Assembly: GCF_009184895.1 (NCBI RefSeq)
Contig: NZ_WESE01000009.1
Coordinates: forward strand, 124,001-188,000
Length of the DNA: 64,000 nt
Reading direction: 5' to 3'
Source of the DNA: Nostocoides sp. F2B08
GTDB lineage: Bacteria > Actinomycetota > Actinomycetes > Actinomycetales > Dermatophilaceae
Shown here: positions 40,816 to 50,871 of the stretch, piece after piece
Layout: every line of letters starts with the position of its first letter
How positions within the stretch are numbered: position 1 is the first letter of the stretch
Notes under the pieces: generated by a model
Database searches by the model: none
Told to the model about the DNA's origin: nothing
What the model saw: the letters and a program-made list of their open reading frames with translations, nothing else
Program-made: the position numbers and the translations under genes

Positions 40816-42198
40816 GTGACCGAGACGACGCTGAGCACCCCGACCACGCCGACAGCACCCGTGACCATCTCCGTCATCGGGACCGGCTACCTCGGCGCCG
40901 TCCATGCGGTCTGTATGGCCGACCTGGGTCACACGGTCATCGCCGTGGACGTCGACGAAGCCAAGATCGAGGCGCTCTCCGCCGGACGGACCCCGCTCTA
41001 CGAGCCCGGGCTGGACGAGATGCTGCAGGAGCAGCTCGCGACGGGGCGGCTGACCTTCACGACCGACCTCGCCGCCGTCGAGCCCGCGGACGTGCACTTC
41101 ATCTGTGTCGGGACCCCGCAGGCGTCGGGCGAGAACCGCGCCGACCTGACCTACGTGTATGCGGCGGCCGACGCGCTCGGCCCGCACCTGCGGCCGGAGT
41201 CCCTCGTCGTCGGCAAGTCGACCGTGCCGGTCGCGACCGCCGAGCGACTGCGCCGACGGATCGCGAAGGCGGGTGGGCGGAAGAAGTCCGAGGTTCGGCT
41301 CGTGTGGAACCCCGAGTTCCTCCGCGAGGGCTTCGCCATCGAGGACACCGTCGCGCCGGACCGCTTCGTCTACGGGGTGGCCGAGCCCGGCTCTCCCGAG
41401 TCCGACGCCGACGTCGCGCTCCTGGACCGCGTCTATGCGCGGCCTCTGTCGACCGGGACCCCCCGCCTCGTCACCGACTACCCGACCGCCGAGCTCGTCA
41501 AGGTAGCGGCCAACGCCTTCCTCGCGACGAAGATCTCGTTCATCAACGCCATGTCGGAGGTGTGCGAGGCCGCGGGGGGCGACGTCCTCGCGCTCGCGGA
41601 GGCGATCGGACACGACGACCGGATCGGGCACAAGTTCCTCGGTGCGGGTGTCGGCTTCGGCGGCGGATGCCTGCCCAAGGACATCCGGGCCTTCATGGCC
41701 CGGGCCGGGGAGCTCGGCGCGGACCAGGCCCTGACGTTCCTGCGCGAGGTCGACGCGATCAACCTGCGTCGCAGGGCGCGCATGGTCGACCTCGCCCGGG
41801 AGGCGTGCGGCGGCACGTTCAAAGGCCGCCGGGTCGGCGTTCTGGGTGCGGCGTTCAAGCCGAACAGCGACGACATCCGCGACAGCCCGGCTCTCGACGT
41901 CGCCGAGATGATCAAGGCCGCCGGCGCGCAGGTGCGCGTGCACGACCCCCGCGCGCTGCACGTCGCCCGGGTCCAGCGGCCCGGACCCGAGTACGTCGAC
42001 ACGATCGCGGAGGCTCTCGAGGGCGCCCATGTCGTCCTGCACCTGACCGAGTGGCAGGACTACCGGGACCTCGACCCCGCGTCCCTCGCGTCGACCGTCG
42101 AGGCGCCGGTCATCATCGACGGCCGCAACAAGCTCGACCCGGCCCGGTGGCGGGCGGCCGGCTGGACGTACCGGGCTCTGGGGCGGCCGCAGGTCTGA
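40816..42198 (+). CDS. UDP-glucose/GDP-mannose 6-dehydrogenase family
   Basis: 460 residues. It oxidises a nucleotide sugar to the uronic acid. The NAD-binding GTGYLGAVHAVCMADLGH is near residue 15, the central domain has NAFLATKISFINAMSE, the catalytic cysteine lies in GFGGGCLPKD, and the C-terminal domain ends LGAAFKPNSDDIRDSPALDVA. It is most like UDP-glucose 6-dehydrogenase; UDP-glucuronate would be a precursor for the surface polymer. All three Tyr-Ala pairs I checked are written TAT GCG. Confidence 0.9.
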   Translation: MTETTLSTPTTPTAPVTISVIGTGYLGAVHAVCMADLGHTVIAVDVDEAKIEALSAGRTPLYEPGLDEMLQEQLATGRLTFTTDLAAVEPADVHFICVGTPQASGENRADLTYVYAAADALGPHLRPESLVVGKSTVPVATAERLRRRIAKAGGRKKSEVRLVWNPEFLREGFAIEDTVAPDRFVYGVAEPGSPESDADVALLDRVYARPLSTGTPRLVTDYPTAELVKVAANAFLATKISFINAMSEVCEAAGGDVLALAEAIGHDDRIGHKFLGAGVGFGGGCLPKDIRAFMARAGELGADQALTFLREVDAINLRRRARMVDLAREACGGTFKGRRVGVLGAAFKPNSDDIRDSPALDVAEMIKAAGAQVRVHDPRALHVARVQRPGPEYVDTIAEALEGAHVVLHLTEWQDYRDLDPASLASTVEAPVIIDGRNKLDPARWRAAGWTYRALGRPQV

Positions 42199-42266
42199 GG
42201 ACGCGGCGGCTCGTCGCCGACCCCGACCCCTCGCCCGACCTGCGGATATTTGGCACAGTGGACCCT

Positions 42267-42719
42267 ATGGCGATCCGACACCAGAACGACCCGCACCTCA
42301 TGTCCGCCCTGCTCGCCGACCCGGGCATCTGGGTGGTCGTCGGCCTGTCGACGAACGAGCAGCGCACCGCCCATCGCGTGGCGCGCTGGCTGAAGTACGA
42401 GCGCAGCAAGGGCATCATCCCGGTGCACCCGAAGGCCGAGACCGTGTTCGACCAGCCGGGCTATGCGACGATCTCCGACATCCCCGACCAGGACATCAAG
42501 GTCGTGGACTGTTTCGTCCGCAGCGAGCTCGTCGGGGCCGTGGTCGACGAGGCGATCGCCAACAAGGACCGGCTGACGATCGACGCCATCTGGATGCAGC
42601 TCGGCGTCGTCGACGAGGAGGCCGCCGACCGTGCCCGCGCCGCCGGCCTGGGCGTCGTCATGGACACCTGCCCGAAGATCGAGGCCCGCCGCCTCGGCAC
42701 CCTCGGCGCCTTCCGCTGA
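42267..42719 (+). CDS. CoA-binding domain protein
   Basis: 150 residues, a single Rossmann CoA-binding domain like YccU: IWVVVGLSTNEQRTAHRVA at the start, GIIPVHPKAETVFDQPGYAT, and the C-terminal VVMDTCPKIEARR that carries the conserved cysteine-proline. The role is unknown. A GTG at 42258 is an alternative start, preceded by a GATATT box at the leaderless distance. Confidence 0.8.
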   Translation: MAIRHQNDPHLMSALLADPGIWVVVGLSTNEQRTAHRVARWLKYERSKGIIPVHPKAETVFDQPGYATISDIPDQDIKVVDCFVRSELVGAVVDEAIANKDRLTIDAIWMQLGVVDEEAADRARAAGLGVVMDTCPKIEARRLGTLGAFR

Positions 42720-42732
42720 GTGGCGCCGCCAC

Positions 42733-42815
42733 TTTCTCTCCGCAGGCAAGAACCTTCCGGATCGGGCGGGAACGGTTCTCTCCCGAAGCCGAACGTTCTC
42801 TCCCGCGGAGAGAAA
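42733..42815. terminator. Alternative-pairing hairpin set between convergent genes
   Basis: TTCTCTCC-CGC-GGAGAGAA (42796-42814) is a perfect 8-bp stem with a 3-base loop. The same right arm (GCGGAGAGAAA, 42805-42815) also pairs fully with TTTCTCTCCGC at 42733-42743. A third TTCTCTCCCG copy lies at 42776-42785. It fills the 96-bp gap between the CoA-binding gene and purE and is probably a bidirectional terminator. Confidence 0.45.
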
Positions 42816-43370
42816 CTATGCCCGGGCCTCGCGCAGGGCGGCACCCTTGGCGTGGGCCAGGTCCCGCAGACGGTCCTGGTATGCGGTCATCGCCTCGCGC
42901 AGCCGTCCCGCCTCCTCGCCGGTCCCGGAGGCGAGGATGCGAACGGCCAGGAGTCCCGCGTTGCGGGCACCGCCGATCGAGACCGTCGCGACGGGGACAC
43001 CCGCCGGCATCTGCACGATCGACAGGAGCGAGTCCATCCCGTCGAGGTGCTTCAGGGGTACGGGCACGCCGATGACGGGCAACGGGGTGACCGAGGCGAG
43101 CATGCCGGGCAGGTGCGCCGCTCCGCCCGCTCCGGCGATGACGACGCGCAGCCCGCGCTCGGCGGCGCTCGAGCCGTACTCGATCATCTCGTGCGGCATC
43201 CGATGGGCGGAGACGACGTCGGCCTCGTAGCCGACCCCGAACTCCTCGAGCGCCTCGGCCGCCGCGGACATGACGGGCCAGTCGCTGTCGCTGCCCATGA
43301 CGAGCCCGACGACCGCCGCCCGGGGGGTGGAGTCCGTCATCGGTCGATCAGTCCCTGGAGGCTGCGTCAT
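42816..43370 (-). CDS. purE: N5-carboxyaminoimidazole ribonucleotide mutase
   Basis: 184 residues. De novo purine synthesis, converting N5-CAIR (made by PurK) to CAIR. The active-site loop GSDSDWPVM, the VVSAHRMP motif and [12 protein letters not shown] are all present. The ATG at 43370 overlaps the purK stop (ATGA), like many genes here; an ATG at 43340 would give a more usual 174 residues. Confidence 0.93.
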   Translation of the reverse strand: MTQPPGTDRPMTDSTPRAAVVGLVMGSDSDWPVMSAAAEALEEFGVGYEADVVSAHRMPHEMIEYGSSAAERGLRVVIAGAGGAAHLPGMLASVTPLPVIGVPVPLKHLDGMDSLLSIVQMPAGVPVATVSIGGARNAGLLAVRILASGTGEEAGRLREAMTAYQDRLRDLAHAKGAALREARA

Positions 43371-44551
43371 TCCTGAATCACTCCCTGGAGGTAGTCAGCG
43401 GCGTGGCGGGCGCGCTCGCGCAGGTCGGCAAGGTCGGTGCCGCCGACGTTGACATGCCCGAGCTTGCGGCCGGGGCGAACGGCCTTGCCGTAGAGGTGGA
43501 CCTTGAGGAACGGGTCGCGGGCCATGAGATGGCGGTACGTCGAGTACAGCTCCTCGATCTCGCCACCGAGCACGTTGGCCATGACGGTCCACCGGTCCCG
43601 GGGCGCCGGCGAGCCGAGCGGCAGGTCCAGGACAGCCCTCAGGTGTTGCTCGAACTGGCCCGTCACCGCGCCGTCCATGGTCCAGTGACCGCTGTTGTGG
43701 GGGCGCATCGCCAGCTCGTTGACGACGAACCCTGGGCGGCCCGACGGGTCGACGACCTCGAACATCTCGACGGCGAGCACCCCCGTGACGCCGAGCTCCC
43801 CGGCGATCCGCAGCCCGGCCTCGGTCGCCCCGGCGGCGAGTCCGCGATCCAGGCCCGGCGCGGGTGCGAGCACCTCTGTGCAGACACCGTCGGTCTGCAC
43901 GGTCTCGACGACCGGCCACGCGGCCGCCTGCCCGGACGGGCTGCGCGCGACGAGCACGGCGAGCTCGCGCACGAACTCGACCTTCTCCTCGAGGAGGATC
44001 GGGGACGATCCGTCGAGCCAGTCGCCGAGCTCGGCGGCGGAGCCGACGACCCGCACGCCCTTGCCGTCGTACCCGCCACGAGGCGTCTTGGCGACGACCG
44101 GCCAGCCCACCTCCGCGCCGAACTCCTCGGTGTCGGCCGCCGTGAGCGCGCGCGCCCACCGGGGACACGGGATCTGCATCTCGCTGAGGCGCACCCGCAT
44201 GGCCAGCTTGTCCTGCGCATACCGCAGCGCCTCCGGCGTCGGGTGCATCGGCACGCCACTCTCGGCCACCGCCTCGAGCACATCGGGCGGCACGTGCTCG
44301 TGGTCGAAGGTGACGACGTCGCAGTGCCGGGCGAACTCGAGGACCCGTTCCCGGTCCGTGTGGTGCCCCACCGGTGCGTGCGCGGCGACCAGAGCGGCGC
44401 TGTCGGTCGACTCGGTCGAGAGCACGCTCAACGTGATGCCGAGCTCGGCCGCCGGACCCACCGACATCCGGGCCAGCTGGCCGGACCCGATCATCCCGAC
44501 GACGGGGAAGCCGCCGGGAGTGGACGGTGGTGGCGGGATGGTCTCGGGCAC
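43367..44551 (-). CDS. purK: N5-carboxyaminoimidazole ribonucleotide synthase
   Basis: A 394-residue ATP-grasp enzyme that carboxylates AIR using ATP and bicarbonate. Markers are [12 protein letters not shown] near the N-terminus, the TFDHEHVP segment, [13 protein letters not shown] for ATP, and [17 protein letters not shown] at the metal site. It starts with GTG at 44551, preceded by a TATCCT box at the leaderless distance, and is divergent from gtrA. Confidence 0.93.
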   Translation of the reverse strand: MPETIPPPPSTPGGFPVVGMIGSGQLARMSVGPAAELGITLSVLSTESTDSAALVAAHAPVGHHTDRERVLEFARHCDVVTFDHEHVPPDVLEAVAESGVPMHPTPEALRYAQDKLAMRVRLSEMQIPCPRWARALTAADTEEFGAEVGWPVVAKTPRGGYDGKGVRVVGSAAELGDWLDGSSPILLEEKVEFVRELAVLVARSPSGQAAAWPVVETVQTDGVCTEVLAPAPGLDRGLAAGATEAGLRIAGELGVTGVLAVEMFEVVDPSGRPGFVVNELAMRPHNSGHWTMDGAVTGQFEQHLRAVLDLPLGSPAPRDRWTVMANVLGGEIEELYSTYRHLMARDPFLKVHLYGKAVRPGRKLGHVNVGGTDLADLRERARHAADYLQGVIQE

Positions 44552-44557
44552 GCGGCG

Positions 44558-44563
44558 AGGATA
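44558..44563 (-). promoter_or_regulatory. -10 box TATCCT for leaderless purK
   Basis: Minus strand, 6 bases before the GTG at 44551. It shares a 68-bp divergent region with the gtrA box. Confidence 0.5.
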
Positions 44564-44607
44564 TCGGGCCGCACGGGCGACCCGGGTGGGAGGCGGCCGC
44601 AAGCGTC

Positions 44608-44613
44608 TACGCT
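44608..44613 (+). promoter_or_regulatory. -10 box TACGCT for leaderless gtrA-like gene
   Basis: Six bases before the GTG at 44620; no ribosome-binding site is seen. Confidence 0.5.
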
Positions 44614-44619
44614 GGTTCG

Positions 44620-45150
44620 GTGCCACCCGTCCACCGCACGCTCGAGCGCCTGCGCGCCGGCATCGGCCTGGTCTACCGAGAGATGATCAAGTTCGGGGTC
44701 GTGGGCGCCCTCGCCTTCATCATCGACATCGGCGGCGCCAACCTCCTGTGGCACACCGTCCTCGAGGACAAGGTCACCACCGCGAAGATCCTCTCCGGGA
44801 TCGCTGCGACGCTCTTCGCCTGGATGGGCAACCGACTGTGGACCTTCCGCCACCGGCGCAGCCGCGAACCGCTCCAGGAGGTCCTGCTCTTCTTCGCCGT
44901 CAACGCCGTCGCCCTCGCCATCGCCGCCGGTGTGCTCGCCCTGTCGCACTACGGCCTGGGCTTCCAGACCCGACTGGCGGACAACGTCGCGACCATCATC
45001 GGGATCGGGATCGGGACGATCTTCCGGTTCGTCGCATACCGCCATTTCGTCTTCGCCGGGGTGGTGCCGGCCGAGACCGGCTCGAGCGAGGCGGCGGCCG
45101 AGCGGCTGGCCAAGGAGTCGGCGCGGCCTACGGGGCCGGCGCCTCGCTGA
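44620..45150 (+). CDS. GtrA family membrane protein
   Basis: 176 residues with four hydrophobic helices. The EMIKFGVVGALAFIIDIGGANLL start and WMGNRLWTF motif are typical of GtrA, which is thought to move or assist lipid-linked sugars in wall polysaccharide synthesis. The start follows a leaderless box. The last 23 bases overlap the convergent histidine kinase gene (45128-45150). Confidence 0.85.
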   Translation: MPPVHRTLERLRAGIGLVYREMIKFGVVGALAFIIDIGGANLLWHTVLEDKVTTAKILSGIAATLFAWMGNRLWTFRHRRSREPLQEVLLFFAVNAVALAIAAGVLALSHYGLGFQTRLADNVATIIGIGIGTIFRFVAYRHFVFAGVVPAETGSSEAAAERLAKESARPTGPAPR

Positions 45151-46150
45151 GGAAGAGCGCGAAGATCGCCGGCTGGGCGGAGACGAGCTCGAGCCGCCCG
45201 CCGCTCGCGGCGGCGAGGTCACGGGCCAGAGCCAGACCGAGGCCACTGCCTCTGCTCGAGACCGAGCGCTCGAAGATGTGGGCCGCGATGTCCAGCGGCA
45301 CGCCGACCCCCTGGTCGCTCATCTCCAGGACGACCGACGGTCCGCTGCGCCGGGCGTGCACGTCGACGGTGCCCCGACCGTGCTGCAGGGAGTTCTCGAG
45401 CAGGGTCGAGATGATCTGGGAGACGGCCGAGCGCGTCGCCTGCACGTACAGCCCCCGCTCGCCGTGCACCCGGACACTGCGCCGGGCGCTGGCGAAGGCG
45501 GGCTGCCACTCCCGCTGCAGGGCGGCGAGGACGGAGTCCAGGGAGACCTGCGGCTGGTCGTCTCCGTGCGCGCGTGAGCGGGCCATGAGGTCGTCGACGA
45601 CCTTGGTCAAGCGCTCGACCTGGTCGATGGCGATGCCGGCCTCCTCCCGGGCGGCCTCGATGTCGTCGGTCGCGGCGATCTCGTCGAGGCGCATGAGGAG
45701 GGCGGTGAGCGGTGTGCGCAGCTGGTGCGACGCGTCGGCGGCGAAGTCGCGCTGTTGAGCGAGCTGTCGGGTGATGTTGACCGCACTGTGGGAGAGCACG
45801 TCGCTGACCCGGTCGATCTCGTCGATCCCGCTCTCGACCCGCCCGATCCGTGACTCCCCCGCGCCCAGTCGCTCCGCCTGGGCGGCGAGCTCGGTCATCG
45901 GCCGGGTGACCCTGGCCGCCTCTCGTTTGGCGATCCACTGGCTGACGGCGAGACCGGCGACCACCTGGATGATGGACACCGCGATGACCCAGACGATCCC
46001 ACGGGGGCCGCGGAGCAGGTCGAGGACGGACTCGAACTGTGCATCGTCGGTGGTGAAGAGCCACAGCCTGGCGATCGCGGGCGGGATGACGAGAAGGGCG
46101 ATGACGGCCGCGACGGCGACCATCGTGCTCCGGACGAGCGCAGCGCGCAC
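45128..46150 (-). CDS. Sensor histidine kinase
   Basis: 340 residues. Two membrane helices (~8-27 and ~51-72) flank only a ~25-residue outer loop, so it may sense the membrane rather than a ligand. A HAMP-like linker leads to the H box ASHQLRTPLTALLMRLDEI, the N box TLLENSLQHG, DQGVGVP and GSGLGLALA ATP motifs. It starts with GTG 7 bases after the response-regulator stop. It presumably phosphorylates that regulator. Confidence 0.92.
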   Translation of the reverse strand: MRAALVRSTMVAVAAVIALLVIPPAIARLWLFTTDDAQFESVLDLLRGPRGIVWVIAVSIIQVVAGLAVSQWIAKREAARVTRPMTELAAQAERLGAGESRIGRVESGIDEIDRVSDVLSHSAVNITRQLAQQRDFAADASHQLRTPLTALLMRLDEIAATDDIEAAREEAGIAIDQVERLTKVVDDLMARSRAHGDDQPQVSLDSVLAALQREWQPAFASARRSVRVHGERGLYVQATRSAVSQIISTLLENSLQHGRGTVDVHARRSGPSVVLEMSDQGVGVPLDIAAHIFERSVSSRGSGLGLALARDLAAASGGRLELVSAQPAIFALFLSEAPAP

Positions 46151-46157
46151 GCCGGCC

Positions 46158-46850
46158 TCAGGTGCGCGCCGACACCGGGGCGTCGAAGCGGAAGCCGACC
46201 CCCCGCACGGTGGTGATGAACGTCGGCGCGGCGGCGTCGTCGCCGAGCTTGCGGCGCAGGACGGAGATGTGCATGTCGAGCGTCTTCGTCGAGCTCATCC
46301 AGCGCGTGCCCCAGACCTCCTTCATGATCTGGTCGCGTGGAACCACCCGGCCCTCCTCCCGCACGAGCACCGCGAGCAGGTCGAACTCCTTTGGAGCGAG
46401 CTGCAGCTCGGTCTCCCCGAACCACGCGCGTCGCGCCTCGGTGTCGATCCGGACGTGCGGTTCGCTCGGTGCGGACTCCGGCAGCCCACGGCGCAGCAGG
46501 GCCCGGGCCCGGGCGAGCAGCTCGGCGAGCCGGAACGGCTTGGTGACGTAGTCGTCCGCCCCGGCGTCCAGCCCGACGACGGTGTCGACCTCGTCGGCGC
46601 GAGCGGTCAGCACGAGGATCGGCACGGTCGAGCCGTCGGCACGCAGTCGGCGGCAGACCTCGAGGCCGTCCATCTCCGGCAGCCCGAGGTCGAGGATCAG
46701 CAGGTCGGTGCCGGTGCGGGTGGCACTGAGCGCTCTCGGGCCGTCCGCGGCCACGTCGACGGTGTATCCCTCCCGCAGGAGCGCGCGCGCCAGTGGCTCC
46801 GAGATGGCCGGGTCGTCCTCGGCGAGCACCACACGCGTCATGCACGACAT
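46158..46850 (-). CDS. OmpR/PhoB-family response regulator
   Basis: 230 residues from the ATG at 46850, with GAGG 7 bases upstream; an ATG three codons later is possible. The receiver domain has VVLAEDDPA, the phosphorylated Asp in LLILDLGLPEMDGLEV and the VTKPF lysine. The C-terminal winged helix ends with LRRKLGDDAAAPTFITTVRGVGFRFD. Upstream lies a 12-bp perfect palindrome at 46933-46944. Confidence 0.93.
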   Translation of the reverse strand: MSCMTRVVLAEDDPAISEPLARALLREGYTVDVAADGPRALSATRTGTDLLILDLGLPEMDGLEVCRRLRADGSTVPILVLTARADEVDTVVGLDAGADDYVTKPFRLAELLARARALLRRGLPESAPSEPHVRIDTEARRAWFGETELQLAPKEFDLLAVLVREEGRVVPRDQIMKEVWGTRWMSSTKTLDMHISVLRRKLGDDAAAPTFITTVRGVGFRFDAPVSART

Positions 46851-46932
46851 GGTATGACCTCGCAGCACATTCGCGGGCGCGCCGAGCCGCCTGGTGGACA
46901 CCGATCACCGCAGGTGGGGGCCGTTTACCGCC

Positions 46933-46944
46933 TACTCGCGAGTA
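46933..46944. promoter_or_regulatory. Perfect palindrome TACTCGCGAGTA
   Basis: A 12-bp dyad between the adenylate cyclase stop and the response regulator start, about 83 bases before the regulator ATG. Its form (TACT-NNNN-AGTA) is common for TetR-family operators. No TetR gene is adjacent. Confidence 0.4.
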
Positions 46945-46955
46945 ACAACGCCGGG

Positions 46956-48053
46956 TCAGCCGGAGGCGCGCCGATCCCCGGAGTGTCGTCGCAGCTCGCG
47001 GGGCCGGACGGCGCCGATCCCGCGCAGGATGCGACGGCGGCTGGGGATGACCTCGAAGCCGCTCACCTCGCCCAACATGGCCGCGAGCGGCTCGTCGACG
47101 TAGACGCGCCCCTGCGGGGTCACGGCCGTGAGCCGGCTCGCCCGGTTGACCGTCGTGCCGAACACGTCGCCGAGCCGCGACACGACGTTGCCGTAGGCCA
47201 TCCCCACCCGGACGGCCGGCAGCAACGGCTCGTGCTCCATGGCCTCGACGAGGTCGATGGCGATCGCCGCCGCCGGGGCGGCATCGGTGTGCACGAACAG
47301 CACCTCGTCGCCCACCGTCTTGATGACGCGGCCGCCGTGGGCCGTGATCACGTCCGAAGCCAGCGCCTCGAACCGCTGCACGACCGTCGCGAGCTGGCGC
47401 TCACTCATCCGGCGCACCAGGCTCGTGAAGGACACGAGGTCGGCGAAGCCCACGATCCGCCGAGGGGCGCTGCTCGTCTCGTCCGGCGTCGCGTCGGCGA
47501 GCATGCGGGTGACGGCCGCGGCGAGGTGGCGTCGCCACGCGAAGACGAGCAGCGGCTCGAGCTCCTCCCTGATTCGCACGAGCTCGCGCGCCGCGGCCTC
47601 GGCGACGGCCCGGTTGGGGATGGTGCGGGTGTCCTTGACGCTGGCTGTGGGGTCGACCCCGTGGCTGAGGTCGCTCGCGGTGGGGCTCGACCCGGTCAGC
47701 TCATGGGGCGTGAACACCTCGGCGATGAGCTGGGTCTGCCAGACGGAGAGCCGGTCGGCGGTGCGGGCCAGCGCCCGGGTCATCGCGAGCGCGGTCTCCT
47801 CGGCCACGCCGTCGGCGAGCAGGTGCCGGACTCGACGCAGCGCCTCGAGATCGGCGTCGGTGAACACGACCTCGTCGTCCTCGACGATCGGGAACCCCAG
47901 AGCGTGCCAGAACCGGTCGGTCACGGGGCAGTCGAGCCCTGCCTCTTCCGCGATCTGCGGACGGGTCATCCGCGGCGGCCGCCCGAGGATGAGCTCGGCC
48001 CAGGTGGCCTCACCGTCCTCGGGGCCGATCGGCCCGCCAGCGTCGGTCGTCAC
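46956..48053 (-). CDS. Class III adenylate cyclase with Rv1264-like regulatory domain
   Basis: 365 residues, no membrane segment. The N-terminal ~190 residues (DADLEALRRVRHLLADG, ARTADRLSVWQ) match the autoinhibitory, pH-sensing domain of mycobacterial Rv1264. The catalytic domain (~200-365) has the metal Asp in VGFADLVSFTSL, IKTVGDEVLF with the substrate Lys and second Asp, and the transition-state Asn/Arg in VNRASRL. It should make cAMP in response to cytoplasmic pH. A GTG start follows TAGAGT by six bases. Confidence 0.87.
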   Translation of the reverse strand: MTTDAGGPIGPEDGEATWAELILGRPPRMTRPQIAEEAGLDCPVTDRFWHALGFPIVEDDEVVFTDADLEALRRVRHLLADGVAEETALAMTRALARTADRLSVWQTQLIAEVFTPHELTGSSPTASDLSHGVDPTASVKDTRTIPNRAVAEAAARELVRIREELEPLLVFAWRRHLAAAVTRMLADATPDETSSAPRRIVGFADLVSFTSLVRRMSERQLATVVQRFEALASDVITAHGGRVIKTVGDEVLFVHTDAAPAAAIAIDLVEAMEHEPLLPAVRVGMAYGNVVSRLGDVFGTTVNRASRLTAVTPQGRVYVDEPLAAMLGEVSGFEVIPSRRRILRGIGAVRPRELRRHSGDRRASG

Positions 48054-48059
48054 ACCCCC

Positions 48060-48065
48060 ACTCTA
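48060..48065 (-). promoter_or_regulatory. -10 box TAGAGT for leaderless adenylate cyclase
   Basis: Minus strand, 6 bases before the GTG at 48053, in the 19-base gap after birA. Confidence 0.5.
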
Positions 48066-48072
48066 AAGAGAC

Positions 48073-48879
48073 CTAACGCACGTGTGTGACGTCCCCGGCG
48101 GCGAGCGCCGACCGGCGGCCCTGGGAGAGCACGACCAGCCGACCCTCCTCGTCGACCTCGACGGCCTCGGCCTCCTCGACCGAGCCCGTGCCGCGGTCGA
48201 TCCGCACCCGGCGCCCGAGGGTCGAGCAGGAGCCGCGGTATGCGGTGCGCACCCGGCCCGGGTCGCTCTCCCAGGCGGAGAGCAGATCCGCGAGGTGGGT
48301 CAGGATCGCGAGCAGCACGGTGTCCCTCGTGACTCCGTCGGGGTGAGGGGGAGCGGTCGAGGCAGGGTCCGACCCGGCCATGAGCCGCAGGGACGTCGCC
48401 GTCGGGACGGGGAGCTCGTCCTGCGTGTGGTCGACGTTGAGCCCGATCCCGACCACGATCCCCCGCCCGGTGAGCTCGCAGAGGATCCCGGCGAGCTTGC
48501 GGCCCTCGTGGACCCCGCCGACCGGACCGAGGACGTCGTTCGGCCATTTCAGGGCGGGGCGCACCGCATACACCTCCTCGATCGCGTCCGCGACGGCGAG
48601 TCCGGCGATCAACGGGACCCAGCCGGGTGCGGCCGGGGTGGGGACCAGGGCCGAGAACGTGAGAGCGGCACCGCGGACCGAAGTCCACGTGCGGCCGAGG
48701 CGGCCGCGGCCGGCGCTCTGGTGCTCGGTCACGAGGACGGCCCACGGGGCGGCCTCCCCGGCCTTCGCCGCTTCGGCGAGATCGGCGTTGGTGGAGGGGG
48801 TCTCGTCGACGACGGTCAGGCTCCGCCACGGGGGCGGAAGGGGGGTGGCCGATGTCCGGACCTGTAGCGGCGCGCGCAC
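48073..48879 (-). CDS. birA: Biotin--[acetyl-CoA-carboxylase] ligase
   Basis: 268 residues. It attaches biotin to the carrier subunit of acyl-CoA carboxylase. The biotin-binding AGRGRLGRTWTS, LKWPNDVL and KLAGILCEL motifs and GIGLNVDH are intact. It has no N-terminal DNA-binding domain, so it is not a repressor. It is divergent from the carboxylase beta gene across 23 bases, with overlapping -10 boxes. Confidence 0.93.
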   Translation of the reverse strand: MRAPLQVRTSATPLPPPWRSLTVVDETPSTNADLAEAAKAGEAAPWAVLVTEHQSAGRGRLGRTWTSVRGAALTFSALVPTPAAPGWVPLIAGLAVADAIEEVYAVRPALKWPNDVLGPVGGVHEGRKLAGILCELTGRGIVVGIGLNVDHTQDELPVPTATSLRLMAGSDPASTAPPHPDGVTRDTVLLAILTHLADLLSAWESDPGRVRTAYRGSCSTLGRRVRIDRGTGSVEEAEAVEVDEEGRLVVLSQGRRSALAAGDVTHVR

Positions 48880-48886
48880 GGGGTCA

Positions 48887-48896
48887 AGGCTAGGCT
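48887..48896. promoter_or_regulatory. Overlapping divergent -10 boxes for birA and the carboxylase gene
   Basis: AGGCTAGGCT reads as TAGGCT on the plus strand (48891-48896, 6 bases before the ATG at 48903) and TAGCCT on the minus strand (48892-48887, 7 bases before the GTG at 48879). RNA polymerase cannot open both at once. Confidence 0.6.
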
Positions 48897-48902
48897 GCGG
48901 GT

Positions 48903-50524
<1,622 letters not shown>

Positions 50525-50528
<4 letters not shown>

Positions 50529-50746
50529 GCGCCGAGCAGCGCCCGCCGTTGCGGGTCATCCGCGGCGACGCGACCCCCGAAGAGATCGCCGCCATCGTCG
50601 CCGTCCTCGCGGCGGCCGGGGGCGGAAACGAGGGTGGCGGTGACGGCGGCCGGCGGCCGTCGCGCTGGGCCTCCCCAGCGGGTCGGCTGCGCCCCCCGGT
50701 CGCGCACGGCCTCGGCGCCTGGCGAGGCTCCGCTCTCCCACACTGA
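50525..50746 (+). CDS. Acyl-CoA carboxylase epsilon subunit
   Basis: 73 residues. The N-terminal [22 protein letters not shown] helix and the C-terminal [13 protein letters not shown] are the two conserved blocks of actinobacterial AccE5-type subunits, which help the beta subunit bind the alpha subunit. A Gly-rich linker joins them. The GTG start overlaps the beta-subunit stop (GTGA), so the two are coupled. Confidence 0.85.
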
Positions 50747-50813
50747 CGCAGTCCATCGAGTCGGCCCGCGCGCGACAAACGTCGCAATATCCAGGTTCGT
50801 CCCCCCCACGCCT

Positions 50814-50822
50814 TGTGGATAA
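50814..50822 (-). repeat. Left inverted DnaA-box-like 9-mer flanking the DUF559 gene
   Basis: TGTGGATAA, the exact complement of TTATCCACA at 51862-51870. It lies 50 bases beyond the DUF559 stop. Confidence 0.6.
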
Positions 50823-50851
50823 CCGGCAGGTCACGTGAAACCACAGGCGGG

Positions 50852-50865
50852 GGTATGCGGTGGTC
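50852..50865 (+). repeat. Copy of the recurring 14-mer GGTATGCGGTGGTC
   Basis: Exact match in noncoding DNA between the epsilon-subunit gene and the DUF559 gene. Confidence 0.7.
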
Positions 50866-50871
50866 GGCTGC

